Source: Achatina immaculata
Lineage: Eukaryota; Mollusca; Gastropoda; Stylommatophora; Achatinidae
Assembly: GCA_009760885.1 (NCBI GenBank)
Contig: CM019708.1
Location: forward strand, 13,069,931 to 13,133,930
DNA length: 64,000 bases
Direction: 5' to 3'
Shown in pieces: positions 23,282 through 34,904 of this stretch (position 1 is its first letter; the number at the start of each line of letters is the position of its first letter). Made by a program: the position numbers and the translations under genes. The notes beneath the pieces were generated by a model. The model was not told where the DNA came from and ran no database searches. It worked only from the letters and a program-made list of their open reading frames with translations.

Positions 23282-24112
23282 AAAATGTACATTCACTATA
23301 ACAGTTATCATTCTGGAGCCATCTGCCATCGTTATCCTCATTATCATTATTGTTATTATTTGTTTTGTTAAAGTGTACAAAGTTTATATTGTCATGGAAA
23401 ATACATTGGAGATGTTAAATATTTAATTTTGCTTGACTTTTTAAACAACTCCTCGCACTGTTTTGTACTATAATCAGAAACGAGTGATGAACAAAATAAT
23501 GACTGTTGATGGAGAAATGATGATGTTCTGAGAGCTTGAAAACCACAGTTGAACCTCATCAATCTCCTTAATTCAGCTGTTGTGCTACTTGGAGTGGAGG
23601 AAGAACAAATGAATGAACTTTTTTTTTCCAAAGGGTGAACAACTGGGAATGCAGGCCCATCTACATTCTCTTCATCTCCCAAGTTCATTCCTCCAAAACC
23701 TTCACTTTATCACAAGTATACTAAAACTTCACAGCTCCCAAACATTTCACTTCAGTACATGTGTGCTAAATACATAAGAAACATAAGGAAAATTTTGAGT
23801 AATGAAGTATTTAGCTTTAACTGCTTACCCACACATTGAACAATAAGAAGTAACTAAACTCATGTTGTGTAATTATTTTCACATTCTTTTTTTTTCATGC
23901 CTGTATTCATGTCTATCTTCATTATAACCTAATTATTAAACCGGTTAAGATTAGAATTTATAGAACCATTTGAAGAAAATGGTAACCATGGTGATGTAGC
24001 TTGCTTTTGAGGCCACTATATGAATACAAATTAGACTATAATTTACTACAAGTTCATCTCAGTACCTTTCTTTTGAGGTCTTCTTATAAATGACAGATAC
24101 AAGAAACTTTTG
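23282..24112. other. Probable 3' untranslated region of gene 1 and downstream DNA
   Basis: Follows the gene 1 stop codon. An ATTAAA lies near 23933 and an AATAAA near 24550, but neither can be assigned as the true polyadenylation signal from sequence alone. Confidence 0.4.
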
Positions 24113-24359
24113 CTAACAGTTTATTTATTTTTTTCTTTAAACGATTAAAACAACAGGCCGTGACCCGGTGATACTGCAAAACCGGGTCCACCTGTAGTGA
24201 GATGTGGACCATACCCCCGGCATTCAATGTGCAGGGCAGGCCTTGAGCATCCCATTTAGTTAAAAAATAACAACGCTTTTGTCTTAGCCAAAGTGTAGAT
24301 ACTACAGAGCACAGAACTGCACTCTGATCTTAGCCAAAAGGCTGAGACTAACAGTTTAT
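24113..24359 (-). mobile_element. U2 snRNA-like retroposon with 12-bp target duplication
   Basis: The minus-strand insert (24347-24125) starts with CTCAGCCTTTTGGCTAAGAT, the 5' end of U2 spliceosomal RNA. It also has the branch-site-pairing GTAGTATCT. Near its 3' end, ACCCGGTTTTGCAGTATCAC resembles the U2 stem-loop IV region. An A-rich tail (about 24150-24125) follows. The direct repeat CTAACAGTTTAT flanks it at 24113-24124 and 24348-24359. The middle of the molecule departs strongly from U2, and a second GGCTAAGA occurs inside, so it is either a diverged U2 pseudogene or a SINE with a U2-derived head. Such snRNA-headed SINEs are known in other animals. Confidence 0.78.
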
Positions 24360-25360
24360 AATACCATAAGCAAGTAAGCAGCCTCTCATAATGAGTATCC
24401 ATCTCTGGTGAACCTCAGGGTTACCATTTTCCCCATGCTTAATCCAAGAAACAACAATAATGTGTTTACATGTGTTTTTTGTTTGATCTATTATAGAATA
24501 TTATTTTTTTTCCTCCCTATCCTTATTGATTGGCAGCATATTTTTATACAATAAAAATCACCTGAATTCTAATTATTTGAAATTTTAAAATAATCATATA
24601 GCTGCAACAAAGAAATGCAGGGATTCTCAAATCTTTGACATTAACTTCCCTTCAATTTTGGGAAAGAAATCCATGTGGCTCTCACTTCGGTCTATTTATA
24701 GTATCCTTCAGTCTTATGCCATGCTTGATTTTTGCTGCTGTTGTTGTAGTGTGCAGTCTTTTCATTGCTAGGTAAGCGCTATTTTTCAGTGTTTTCACGG
24801 CTTGTTTACTGGATAAACATAGTTTCTTATAAGTGTTTCTGGTATGAACCTATTTTCTGTTATATTTAATTTGTTTTATTATTTTATTTCTTCTGAAAAA
24901 TATTAGACAAAGTGATTTATTTTTATTCACTGAGAATGATAACAGAAATGGCAAGATGTGCTTTCATCACCATGAAGACAATGCTTTTATCCAGGAAATT
25001 ATCCATAAAAACAAAAATAACATTTATAATGTCTATAGCTTATCTATACTACTGTTATGTTATGTTACGTCATGTTATGTTATGGTAATGTTACTGATGG
25101 ATCATCATCACTGCAGTCCAGGCACATATGCTCCAATCTCCTCACCAAATCCATCAATATACAGTGGCTAAGCATGTCAGTTGTTGACTGATGATTCTTA
25201 TCATTCACTGGGAAAACTGTTCAGTCCTTCTGATGCCATTCTTCACTCTCTGCTCGTATATCTGATACAGCAATGTCAAGTTGCCTTGCTCAAAGCCCTC
25301 CACTCTTTCAAACTCTCTGAGGTCATTAACAACATCAGCATGATCCACCAGTTGCCAGAC
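24360..25360. other. Intergenic sequence, no feature seen
   Basis: AT-rich; a TTATG-rich short repeat lies near 25050-25090. No exon supported. Confidence 0.5.
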
Positions 25361-25617
25361 AAGGTAAAGGTAATCCTGTCATGCCTTAGAGACACATAGG
25401 GATATGGTGTCATTGCTCATATTTTCCTTGACCTCTTGGCACACTAGAGACTGATGTGGTCAGCAATCATGCCTGGGCGCCCTCCTTTCCCCAACTCCTG
25501 AAGAAATTGGGTACTCATTTCTACAGCTGGCTGATTGGGGTACCTCCAGTTGGATTGAACCCCTGATCTTTGCCATGAGAGACTAGTGCACTAACCACTT
25601 CGCAACTCAGACACCCA
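25361..25617 (-). mobile_element. tRNA-derived SINE (same family as 39012-39254)
   Basis: On the minus strand a tRNA-like head (TTGCGAAGTGGTTAGTGCAC ... GGGGTTCAATCC) is followed by the family body with GGAAAATATGAGCA and CACCATATCCCTATG and a GGATTACC-like end. It is diverged from the 39-kb copy. Confidence 0.8.
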
Positions 25618-25639
25618 TCCATCATTTGGCCAAACCAGC

Positions 25640-26760
25640 AAATCTACCAGGCCTTTCATTGCCCCAGACACCAGCACGACCTGGTTCAAAAATGAAGGTG
25701 ATACTGCAAAACTTTTACCTCTGCAAGAACTCCAGCCACTGCCTGTGCACCAAACCCATGTGAACTTTTCAGGTCATGCTCAAATTCTGTGATTCCAGCC
25801 AGTTAAATGGCATTTTCATGCTGCTGGTCATCACTGCATAGACACCATTGACTTCCTGGATTATTTTGCCACCAAAGAGTTCCCAGGCACTCCACTGATG
25901 GCACACAACAGACCCATCCATGTACAGCACAGCATTTGTTGTTGCTGGAGTTTTTGGTCATGAGAGCACTGACTCCAAGTTGACAGCAACCAAGTTCTGT
26001 TCTCTGCAGCTTCTGCCAAGTGTGACAATGACAGAAAAGATGTCTCTGAAACATGAAGGCATCAGTGTTTATTCTGTACTAGGGCTGATGCTAGTCAGAC
26101 CTGTGAGACAACTTCTTCTGCCCAACCAGTCCAAGATTTACTTCTCTTTAGCCTTTTCTTCAGTGAGCTCTCTTTATAATGGATGTTCCATATCTGTGCT
26201 TATCCTTAGCTATTTCTGTGTCCTCCAAATCTTGACTGTATGCTCTATGGTGGGAAAATCAAGGAGGAATCTCATCACCACACATGGATAATGTGCACGA
26301 CCTCATTTTGCACCTTTATGAGTTTTCAGTCTGTATCGGGCTGAGAGTGAGGATGCCCAAGGCATACCCTGTGGGTGAAAGGACCAGTTCCTGGCACAGA
26401 AGTACAAGTAACTGTTGCTCAGTACTAGCAGCTGCCATGATCTCATCACCATCAAACCATTGTAAGCTTTCATTATCACATGGTCAATATGTGCTTTAAA
26501 TCACAAGCTACCATCAAACTTCACTCTCAAGTATGTCATCAGGTTGGTTCTGGTCATCGCAGCACCACACAGTCTCACAACTGGCTTATCTGTACTGACA
26601 ATGTGACTGTTCAGGGAGAACCATATGACTGTTGCTTTTGTTGGGTTGACTAGGGCTTTTGCTGGGTTGACTAGGGCTTTTGTTGGGTTGACTAGGGCTT
26701 TTGTTGGGTTGACTAGGGCTTTGGAAAAATTACACCTGGAAGTGATGTGACCAAGTTTGC
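25640..26760 (-). mobile_element. RNase H-bearing (I/Nimb-like) LINE remnant
   Basis: Reading the minus strand, KATVIWFSLNSH and RLCGAAMTRTNLMTYLRVKF correspond to the end of a reverse transcriptase region. NAVLYMDGSVV (about 25940) and GVYAVMTSSMKM correspond to the start of an RNase H domain with its first Asp. Many stops separate the blocks. The + strand frames here are meaningless. Confidence 0.6.
26636..26722. repeat. 24-bp tandem repeat, about 4 copies, in LINE coding sequence
   Basis: The unit TTGTTGGGTTGACTAGGGCT plus TTT recurs with minor changes. On the minus strand it lies where the LINE protein reads NPTKA. Confidence 0.85.
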
Positions 26761-26779
26761 TTCACATGGTGTATGTGAT

Positions 26780-27165
26780 CTCATTCTGTTTTCCCCATCT
26801 GTACTACTGTAAGAAGCATCGAAAGACATAATAATAAACTTAACACCATACTAGAAGGAAAGGAGAAAGAAAAAAAAGTGAGAGACAGAGATGTAGATGA
26901 GAAGATAACATACAAGAGTGGACAGCACACAGCCTGACTGAAAGCACCATCAAGTCAAGGGAGCAAGGAAACTGACTACTCAGTACTGCCAACCTTTGTA
27001 CCAAAGATAGCACGGTAATGATAAAATCAAATATAATGTTAATATAAAATAGTAATAAATAAATTTTTCAAACACGGTGTGCCATTTTTATCTTTATTTA
27101 TTGGTATATGGACACTATGCCCATCCATACTTCATTGTCAGATAATTTAAACACAGGGAGATAGT
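26780..27165. other. Unassigned AT-rich sequence
   Basis: No gene or element recognised. Confidence 0.5.
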
Positions 27166-27170
27166 GTATT

Positions 27171-27342
27171 GTCAGCTTTAGTTTATAAGCTCTTGGATAG
27201 TGTATTGTCAGCTTTAGTTTATAAGCTCTTGGATAGTGTATTGTCAGCTTTAGTTTATAAGCTCTTGGATAGTGTATTGTCAGCTTTAGTTTATAAGCTC
27301 TTGGATAGTGTATTGTCAGCTTTAGTTTATAAGCTCTTGCAT
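27171..27342. repeat. 36-bp minisatellite, 5 copies
   Basis: The unit TTGTCAGCTTTAGTTTATAA followed by GCTCTTGGATAGTGTA is almost perfectly repeated. Confidence 0.95.
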
Positions 27343-27439
27343 ACAATGGACTCAGAGGCAGATTACCCAAGCTCCCATGCTCTCCAACCTATACTGTCCA
27401 TCTCCTGACATAAAATGTATACAACAATTTATCTGTATT

Positions 27440-28020
27440 TGCAGACTGCTTTTTTCATGATGCTGGAGTCCTAGCCCTTCCTGAGCTCTTGGCTTAAGCC
27501 TTTTCTTTCTCTCAAGGTCCCTGGAGACATGCATAGGATATTTTGTCCTTCCATAACCACTGATCCCTTGTGCATCTCAAACAAGCTTGTCACTGAGCAT
27601 TTCTCATTCCAGGATGTCAAACCTTTTCCTTCTGCCTGTCTGTGTCTCTTCTACCTTCAGGCTTCCCTGTTGCTTTTAGGTGCTCTAGCCCATCTCTCTT
27701 CCAAACATGCCCACAAACTTGGGTTGTTTTGTGATCTTTGTTATAATTTTCCTTCCTTCTTGTGCCTCTTTCAGAATTTCCTCATTCGATTTTTGATTTA
27801 GTACCTTCAGAATTTTTCTTAACAACCACAGTTCAGCTGATTCCAGCCTTCTCTGTATCTTTTTACTAACTGTCCAGGCTCTGCATCCATAGAACAGTAC
27901 TGGTTCAATGTACCATTGCAACACTCTCTTCCTGACTCTCATAGAAAGTGACTTATTACAAAGTATGTATTTCAACTTTTGAAAGGAGGTATGGCTTGTG
28001 CCAAGTATCCTCCACCTCAT
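27440..28020 (-). mobile_element. Family E RTE-like LINE 3' part, inverted
   Basis: The minus-strand frame 28020-27685 reads FQKLKYILCNKSLSMRVRKR and WYIEPVLFYGCRAWTVSKKI, homologous to 13790-13990 and to family D post-RT sequence. The remaining terminus runs to about 27440. Confidence 0.75.
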
Positions 28021-29742
28021 CTCTGGCTATGGCAGTCCTTTTTGGAACCTAAGCTTGATCAGCCTAATGGACTTCTCTCCATCCTTCTTTTCTTTGTTCA
28101 GATGCTGATGATTTAAGTCCCTCTTTCATCAGTACAATCTTTGCATGATATCCTGTTTTCCCTTCGTTTTCTGGCACTGCATGTGCAGTTTGGTGTATCT
28201 TGCTCTCATCATCATCAGGTGCTGCGCCGACTGGTGTTGGCTATATTTCTACAGGTCATTAGTTCAGTTTGTGATCTCCTCTCACACCATCTTGTCAGAC
28301 TGTCCAGTATCATTTCTTTTGGTCTTTCTCTTGATCTTCTTCCTTCTATTTTTCCTGTTATAATATTTTCAATGGCCCCTCTTCTCATTGCATGTCCTAT
28401 AATAGTACATTGTCTCTCTTATTTTTTGACAAGATTTTTTTCTATCTCCAACTCTTCTCACACATTCAACATTAGTTATTTTTGCTGTCCAGGGAATTCG
28501 CAACATTCTTCTAATAAGCCACATTTCTGCTGCTTCCAATGATTTTTGTGCAGACCTGCCTATTGTCCATGATTCACTTCCATATAACAGGATAGGTTTA
28601 ACATAGCATTTTAGAACTCGTTTTCTAACATTCATTGATAAGGATGTGTTGGATAACATGTTTCTCATTCTCTGAAATGCAGTCTTTGTTTGGCCTATTC
28701 TGTTCTTAATTTCTGTTTTGCATTTCCCATCTGAGGTTATTACTGCTCCAAGGTATTTGAAATTCTGCACCTGCTTTAGAATAGTTCCATTTAATTTTAT
28801 ACTGCAATGTTGGCAGATTCAGTTTCTTAGATATAACCATAGTCTCTGTTTTTTTGATGTTCAAAGTAGGGCCTTTCTGTTCACTTTCTTTGGCGACCTT
28901 ATCCAAGAGATTTTGCAGGTCTTGCTGGTTCTCAGCTATCAGTACTGTGTCGTCAGCATACTGAAGGTTGTTAATATTGTGTCCTCCTACTTTTATATCT
29001 GGTTCCCCAATGATCGTTCTTAAAATATCCTCGCTGTACAGATAAAAAAGGTCTGGAGATAGTACACACCCCTGTCGCACTCCTTGTTTTATTGGTTGAT
29101 ATTTTCCAGTTTTATTTTCAACTCGAATCACTGCTTCCTGCTGCCAGTATAGATGTTTTACAATCCTCAGGTCTTTGTTGTGTATACTGATGTCTTCAAG
29201 CATTTTAATAATTTCATTATGATTCACTTTGTCGAATGACTTGGTGTAATCAATGAAGCATAAGTAGAGATCTTTCTGTACTTCTAAAGCTCTTTCTGTT
29301 AGTGTTCATAAAGCATAAATGGTATTGTGTGTTCCCTTTCCTTCAACAAATCCAAACTGTTCATCTGCTATTTCCATTTTTATCTTTTTCCTTGTTCTTC
29401 TCATAATAATTCTCAGAAGTAGCTTTGTTATGTGACATGAGAGGCTGATAGTCCTGTGGTCATCACATTCCTTTGCACCTGGTTTCTTTGGTAGTGCTAT
29501 AAAGGTGGATTTAAGCAGGTCACTAGACATATAACCACTGTTGTAAATGTCATTCAGTAACTTAGTTATTATTTTTATTCCTGTCTCCTCTAGTGCCTCT
29601 ATTTCTTCTATTGTTATATTGTCAGGCCCAGTCACTTTCCCTTTCTTCATGTGTTTGATGGCATCTATGATTTCATCTTCAAGTATTGGTGGTGCATCAC
29701 AGTTTTCAGTATCTGGTGTTAATTCTGGTCTTTCTCCTCCAT

Positions 29743-30764
29743 ATAGCTCACCTGCTGTATCTAGACCAACAAGCAGCAGTAAGAATAAATGGTGAAACAA
29801 CAACTTGGTTTGACATAAAACAAGGGGACTGTCAGGGGTGCATATTGTCACCTTACTTATTTAACTTGTATACTGAAAATATAATGAGGAATGTTAGAGA
29901 AGATGTAGACAAAGAATATTACAATCCCATAACAATTGGAGGTTATGAAATACCACAGATTAAATATGCTGATGACAAAGTGTTACTATCCACAACACAA
30001 AAAGGAATGGAAAAACTAATTATGTCAGTTCATAAGAACAGCGAAGAGCAGAACCTCTATCTTAATGCAAAGAAAACTAAATTGATGACAACTGACAAAA
30101 CAAACAAGGCAGCTGAAATATATATCAATGAGGAAAAATTGGAAGAAGTGGAGAGTTTTGAATATCTTGGATCACTGCTAACTAATAATGGAGATACAAT
30201 GAGGGAAATTAAAAGGAGGACATCTATTGCTCTTCAGAAAGTAAAACAAATAATGAATCTGTGGAGAGGAGCAGACAGAATTACAAAAATAAGATTTTTA
30301 AGGTCATGCATCTTTCCCATCGCAACATATGCCTGTGAGACCTGGACACTTAACAAAACAGCTGAGAAACATATAAATGCCTTTGAAAGTAAATGCTACA
30401 GAAGAGTTCTCCAAATATCGTGGACACAAAAAAAGAACAAATATATTTATACTACAAGAGCTTAATATTGAAGAAGGCTGGCTAGTAAAGAGGATTAAAG
30501 AGAGAAAACTTAAATATTTTGGACACATTAAACGTCATGATAATTTAGAGAAGACCATATTGGAAGGATACATAATGGGAAAAAGAAAAAGAGGAAGACC
30601 AAAACAAAGATGGCTGCAAGAAATCGTTGACGATCTGCAAATGGACGCAGCAGCAGCAGCAGGCCATCTTGCTCACAATCGAGAGGCCTACAGGAGTGCT
30701 GTTTGGGAGGCAAAGTTCCACAAGGGACATGCAAATGAGTGAATGAATGAATGAATAGCTCACC
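29743..30764 (+). mobile_element. Family B RTE-like LINE nested in family D, with 10-bp target duplication
   Basis: The insert 29753-30754 is 5'-truncated and flanked by ATAGCTCACC at 29743-29752 and 30755-30764. It codes the last half of the reverse transcriptase (IKYADDKVLLS; one residue of the usual YADDT differs), the post-RT domain (IATYACETWTLNKTAEKHIN) and the terminus (KRKRGRPKQRWLQEIVDDLQ then AGHLAHNREAYRS). It ends in a GAAT repeat. One frameshift near 30425 breaks an otherwise open frame, so it is a young copy. Confidence 0.93.
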
Positions 30765-31028
30765 GATGTGCTCTGTCCACCTGTCCACAATGTCTTCTTT
30801 TCCCATTAACATTTTACCTTCTTTTGATTTCAGGCATCCTGTGGTATATTTTGCCTTCCTGCCTGTGAGTTCACTAAATCGTTTGTGCATGTTTTTGCTG
30901 TCTTTATTATGGGAGTCCTCTATTTGTCTTCACTGTCCATTTAACCACACTTCCTTTGGTTCTCTGCATTTGTGTTTTATTTCTTTATTTATCCTGCTTT
31001 ATTTTTCTTGGTTATTTTTACTCCTCCT

Positions 31029-31134
31029 TCTCTTGTCCTCCATCTTGCTCACAACCGAGAGGCCTACAGGAGTGCTGTTTGGGAGGCAAAGTTCCGCAAG
31101 GGACATGCAAAGGAATGGAATGAATCTCTTGTCC
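31029..31134 (+). mobile_element. Short family B LINE tip nested in family D, with 10-bp target duplication
   Basis: An 86-bp 3' tip (31039-31124) is flanked by TCTCTTGTCC at 31029-31038 and 31125-31134. On the other strand the host LINE reads LMDKR on one side and KRRRSKNNQ on the other, continuous once the insert is ignored. Confidence 0.9.
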
Positions 31135-32345
31135 ATCAGTTCCAAGATCTTATCTGTCATCCATTTATTCTTGGGGGCTTCTTTTTTCGGTGGTATTATC
31201 TCCTTAACAGTTTGATGGATAGAATCTCTTAATATTGCCCATTGTTCATCTATACTATTCATCTTTGCTATTGCATTGTACTATTTGTTATAATAACTCT
31301 GGATTGTTCTCGCAGTTCTTGGTCATTTTTAAGGAGTTCTGTACTCAGTTTGATGTTTCTCACTTTTCTGCCTGCTTTCTTTAGCTTTATTCTAATTTTT
31401 CCACATAGTGGGTCATGGTCACTATTGCAGTCAGCTCCTGGCATGGTTTTTGTTGTCAGTAATGCATTCCGGAATCGTTTGTTAATTAATACGTAGTCTA
31501 TCTGGTTAAAAGTCTTTTTGTCTGGGCTGCACTACGTTGCCAATCTTCAAGGATGTTGCTTAAACCGGGTGTTTCCTACAACCATGCTATATATTTTTGC
31601 CCATTCAATTCATTTACTACCTCTGTCATTCCTCTCCCCCTATCCATAGTCACCAATGATGTCTAAAGTTCTTCCTTTACCAACTTTGGCATTAAAATCT
31701 CCCATCACTATAGTAACTTCATGTGACTTTGTGTGTTTAAGGGCTGTCTCTATGTCATTATAAAATAGCTGTGCAACTTCTTCAGAACTATCAGCTGTTG
31801 GAGCGTACACTTGTATAATATTTATGTTTACTGGTCGTCCTTTCAGTTGGGCTAGCAGGACTTGGTCTGAGATGTTTAAATATCCCACAACTGTCCTTGC
31901 TGTTTGCTCATCAAATATTATTCCTACTCTTTGTTCATGTTTCTCACTTCCTGAATATATTATTGTATATTTATCAGAGTTTTATCTTTCCTGCACCTGT
32001 CCATCTAATTTCACTCATTCCTAATATGTTGATCTTCATCCTTTCCATTTCCCTTTTTACATTTTCTAATTTTCCAGCCTGGAATAAAGTTCTAACATTC
32101 CATGTTGCTATTTTGAACTTGTTAGTTTTGGCACCAGTAGCTTGATGATGACCTGGCCTCACCTGTGGCTCGTGAGCTGCCCTACCGGACGATAGTGTCT
32201 TGCTCTGTACACAGATATTTTCCATCTCTTGAGTCATGTTTTCTGCAACAGCAGGATGTTGGATATCAGTTTTTACATCTGGATCAACTGAAGATAACCC
32301 CCGTGTTTGCAATCCTGCCATGCTGCTACTTGTGGACTGAATTGA

Positions 32346-33075
32346 TGCAAATGATGCAAACTCAACTCAAGATTTTCAAGCATTTAGTTTTGTTTGTTTT
32401 TCTTTTTTCTCAAAATTTTGGATAGTGCACAATTCACATCTAATGCATCATGGATAACTACCAAAATACACAAATATAAACTCACAAGTTCATTACGCTC
32501 TCTGCTGGGGCCATTGAACAATCGGGCTAAAGGTTTTTTTTTTCCCTCCTTTTTAAATGTTGAGAACTACTCTATGTGGACCATTCTCTTGGGTACTGAT
32601 CCCCTGTCTTCTTTTTTTTTCCTTTCTTTCTTCCTCTCCTTTTTATTATTTTTTTAAAATCTCTAAGCACGTCAGTAGTTTCATAGATTTTTTCCTTTTT
32701 TTTCATCAAGATTGTTCTTGTGATTATTCCCATTTTAATCTTTTAGCATTTCTTTCTTGCTGAAGATTTTGTCATTTCTGTCATGTGAGAAGACAGACCA
32801 TTATTGATTTATGTCCCCTCAGTGATGTTATGACATTTCCTGATTTTACCCTATACATTTATGATTTTTTAAAAATTTCAGTGCTGCTTTTGCTTTTAAA
32901 TGAAATGTAAAATGTTTTATTACTTTCATTTTTATTACTTTTTTTTACTATACTGGAAAAAAAATGTCTGATTTTGTGAAACAACCAACATTTCATAGCC
33001 TTGTGTTTGTGTTTGTTGTGGTTAAAGTCATGACATTCTCTGCGGTCAGTGTACTACTGCATCAAGATGGATGAG
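32346..33075. other. AT- and T-rich sequence, no feature
   Basis: Many T-runs; no exon or element recognised. Confidence 0.5.
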
Positions 33076-33109
33076 GTGTGGTGTACAGTGACTTGGTTAA
33101 AGTCCTGGA

Positions 33110-33600
33110 AAAAATCAAAGAAAAGAGCTTCTCAACAGAAAGAATCAAAGAAGAAAACTTTGCAGTAGAAATAACAAAGAAAAAATACATCATTATGTAC
33201 AGAATCAAAGATGCAAGCTTAAACCATGTAAAGAATCAAAGAAGCAATCCTAACCATGTAAAGAATCAAAGAAGCAAGCTTAAACCATGTAAAGAATCAA
33301 AGAAGCAAACTTTACAATAGAAAGAACAAAGAAAAAATACTTCATTATATACAGAATCAAAGAAGCAACCTTAATCATGTAAAGAATCAAAGAACCAAGC
33401 TTAACCATGTAAAGAATCAAAGAAGCTCAACCATGTAAAGAATCAAAGAAGCAAACCTAACCATATAAAGAATCTAAGAAGCAATCCTAACCATGTAAAG
33501 AGTCAAAGAAGCAAGCTTAACCATGTAAAGAATCAAATAAGCAAACATCACCATATAAAAAAATCAAAATAGTAACCAAGACCATATACAAAATCAAACA
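33110..33600. repeat. Irregular minisatellite of about 31 bp
   Basis: Around 14 degenerate units of the type CCATGTAAAGAATCAAAGAA plus GCAAGCTTAA, with insertions and deletions between copies. Confidence 0.88.
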
Positions 33601-33668
33601 ATCAGACTTTATGATGGAGTTCCCCACTATCTACCATTTTTCACAAAACAGTATTTTTGTGTTTTCTG

Positions 33669-33954
33669 TACTGATATTTAAATTATAAATATCTTGAAAC
33701 TGAACAGACTACACTGGCTGGGGCATGAAGAGAACAGACAAACGAAAATGATGTACGAAAAAGAGTTGAGGGAAACAAGACCAAAGGATAGACCAAGACA
33801 GAGATGGAAAGACAACATAGAAGAGGATATAAAAGAAATTGATGTCACCAACTGGAGAGAGAAGATTAGGAATAGAGAGGAACTAGGGTGAAATTTATCT
33901 GCAGCAATGAGGAGCCTTAATGGCTCGGAAAGCTGAAGAAGAAAAATACTGATA
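33669..33954 (+). mobile_element. Family C LINE 3' end with 8-bp flanking repeat
   Basis: The insert 33677-33946 codes [20 protein letters not shown], then [20 protein letters not shown], and ends with the GAAGAAGAAA tail. TACTGATA flanks it at 33669-33676 and 33947-33954, consistent with a target duplication. Confidence 0.85.
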
Positions 33955-34900
33955 GCCAGACTTAAGATATGGCCTTAGCTCCCTCTATTCTGCTGGCCCT
34001 TCATCATTTTTAGGCAAGCCAGCTTGGCTCTCAATATTTTCAATAAAAATTAGGCTGGTCTTGAACATGATGCATAATATGGATTTTGACGTTAATATCT
34101 GAAATCTACGGAATTAAAAAATGATCTTTGGGCAAGGCACTTCCACTGCATTTTGTTTCAGGTGTTTATTGTATGAGTGTTTGCGACTTTTGAATAGAAG
34201 ATACAAGACCAAAAGAAGGTTGAAGAAGAGCTTTGCTTGTAATAAAATTCTTGTTTAACATTTCAGTTAGTTTGAAATGCTCATCAACAAATTATATCCG
34301 ATGATCTACGTTTTTTGGTGTAGTTTCTCTAAATTAACTACAAAAGATGCAGCAGCCAGTTCATGTGTGCGTGTGATATGTTGGTTCACTATTGTAAAGT
34401 ATTCTGTGTGTGTGTGTAAAGAAGAAAGAAAAGTTGAAACATTATCTGATGCAGGCCCAATGAGGGTGGGGGGTCAGTCCGCGCCTAGAGGATGAAGGGT
34501 GGCTGGAGGGTTGATTAATGAGGGGCTTGGGGTTGATTAATGAGGGGCTTGGGGTTGATTAATGAGGGGCTTGGGGTCTCCCAGAGGTATAAAGTGAAAC
34601 ATGATAGATGGTTTTAATTACTTTTGCACCACTTTACAAAACTCACTCGTACGCTCTGGCTTCATGTATATAAATGGTTCCCAAAATGTACTGTACTGTT
34701 CCCTGTGGACACCTGGAAGATCTCAGGTGGGGAGGATGCAGCAAAGAGGGAAAATGGAGCAATCGGGACATTGGAACCAACTCAGCAAAAACTTAATTGG
34801 TTTTTGGGGGGTGGGGGAGGGAAGAGCACTGTGGATGTGGGGGGGGGGGGGGAAGGGTGGTTCATTGACGAAGTTGAGAGCCACTGATGTCAATACAGTG
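33955..34900. other. Intergenic sequence with a short repeat
   Basis: No gene supported. A 22-bp unit, TTGATTAATGAGGGGCTTGG plus GG, is repeated three times at 34511-34577, and a G-run is at 34842-34852. Confidence 0.55.
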
Positions 34901-34904
34901 TATA

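Larger units (their letters stand above)
28200..32345 (-). mobile_element. Family D RTE-like LINE, nearly full length, interrupted by two family B insertions
   Basis: Minus strand, 5' to 3': endonuclease start (ATWNVRTLFQAG, about 32110); endonuclease middle (IIQVYAPTADSS and MGDFNAKVG, 31820-31690); connector (NKWMTDKILELMDKR, about 31150); reverse transcriptase (KKGKVTGPDNITIEEIEALE near 29640, QGVRQGCVLSPDLF near 29080, LQYADDTVLIA near 28960); post-RT domain ([18 protein letters not shown] near 28540); and a terminus with ATG/GAT repeats near 28205. Two plus-strand family B inserts (29753-30754 and 31039-31124) carry 10-bp target duplications. Minus the inserts the coding span is about 3 kb, normal for an RTE-like LINE. 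Frameshifts make it non-functional. It is the most complete element in the window. Confidence 0.88.

Noticed and set aside
24125..24347. Functional U2 snRNA gene
   Set aside because: Target duplication, A-rich 3' tail and a strongly divergent centre indicate a retroposed copy or SINE.
25920..26499. Plus-strand frames of 123 and 71 codons
   Set aside because: The minus strand carries recognisable LINE RNase H and reverse transcriptase remnants; the plus frames are antisense.
29686..30465. 259-codon reading frame taken as one gene
   Set aside because: Its first 20 or so codons are antisense family D LINE and the rest is the inserted family B LINE; the frame crosses the insertion junction by chance.
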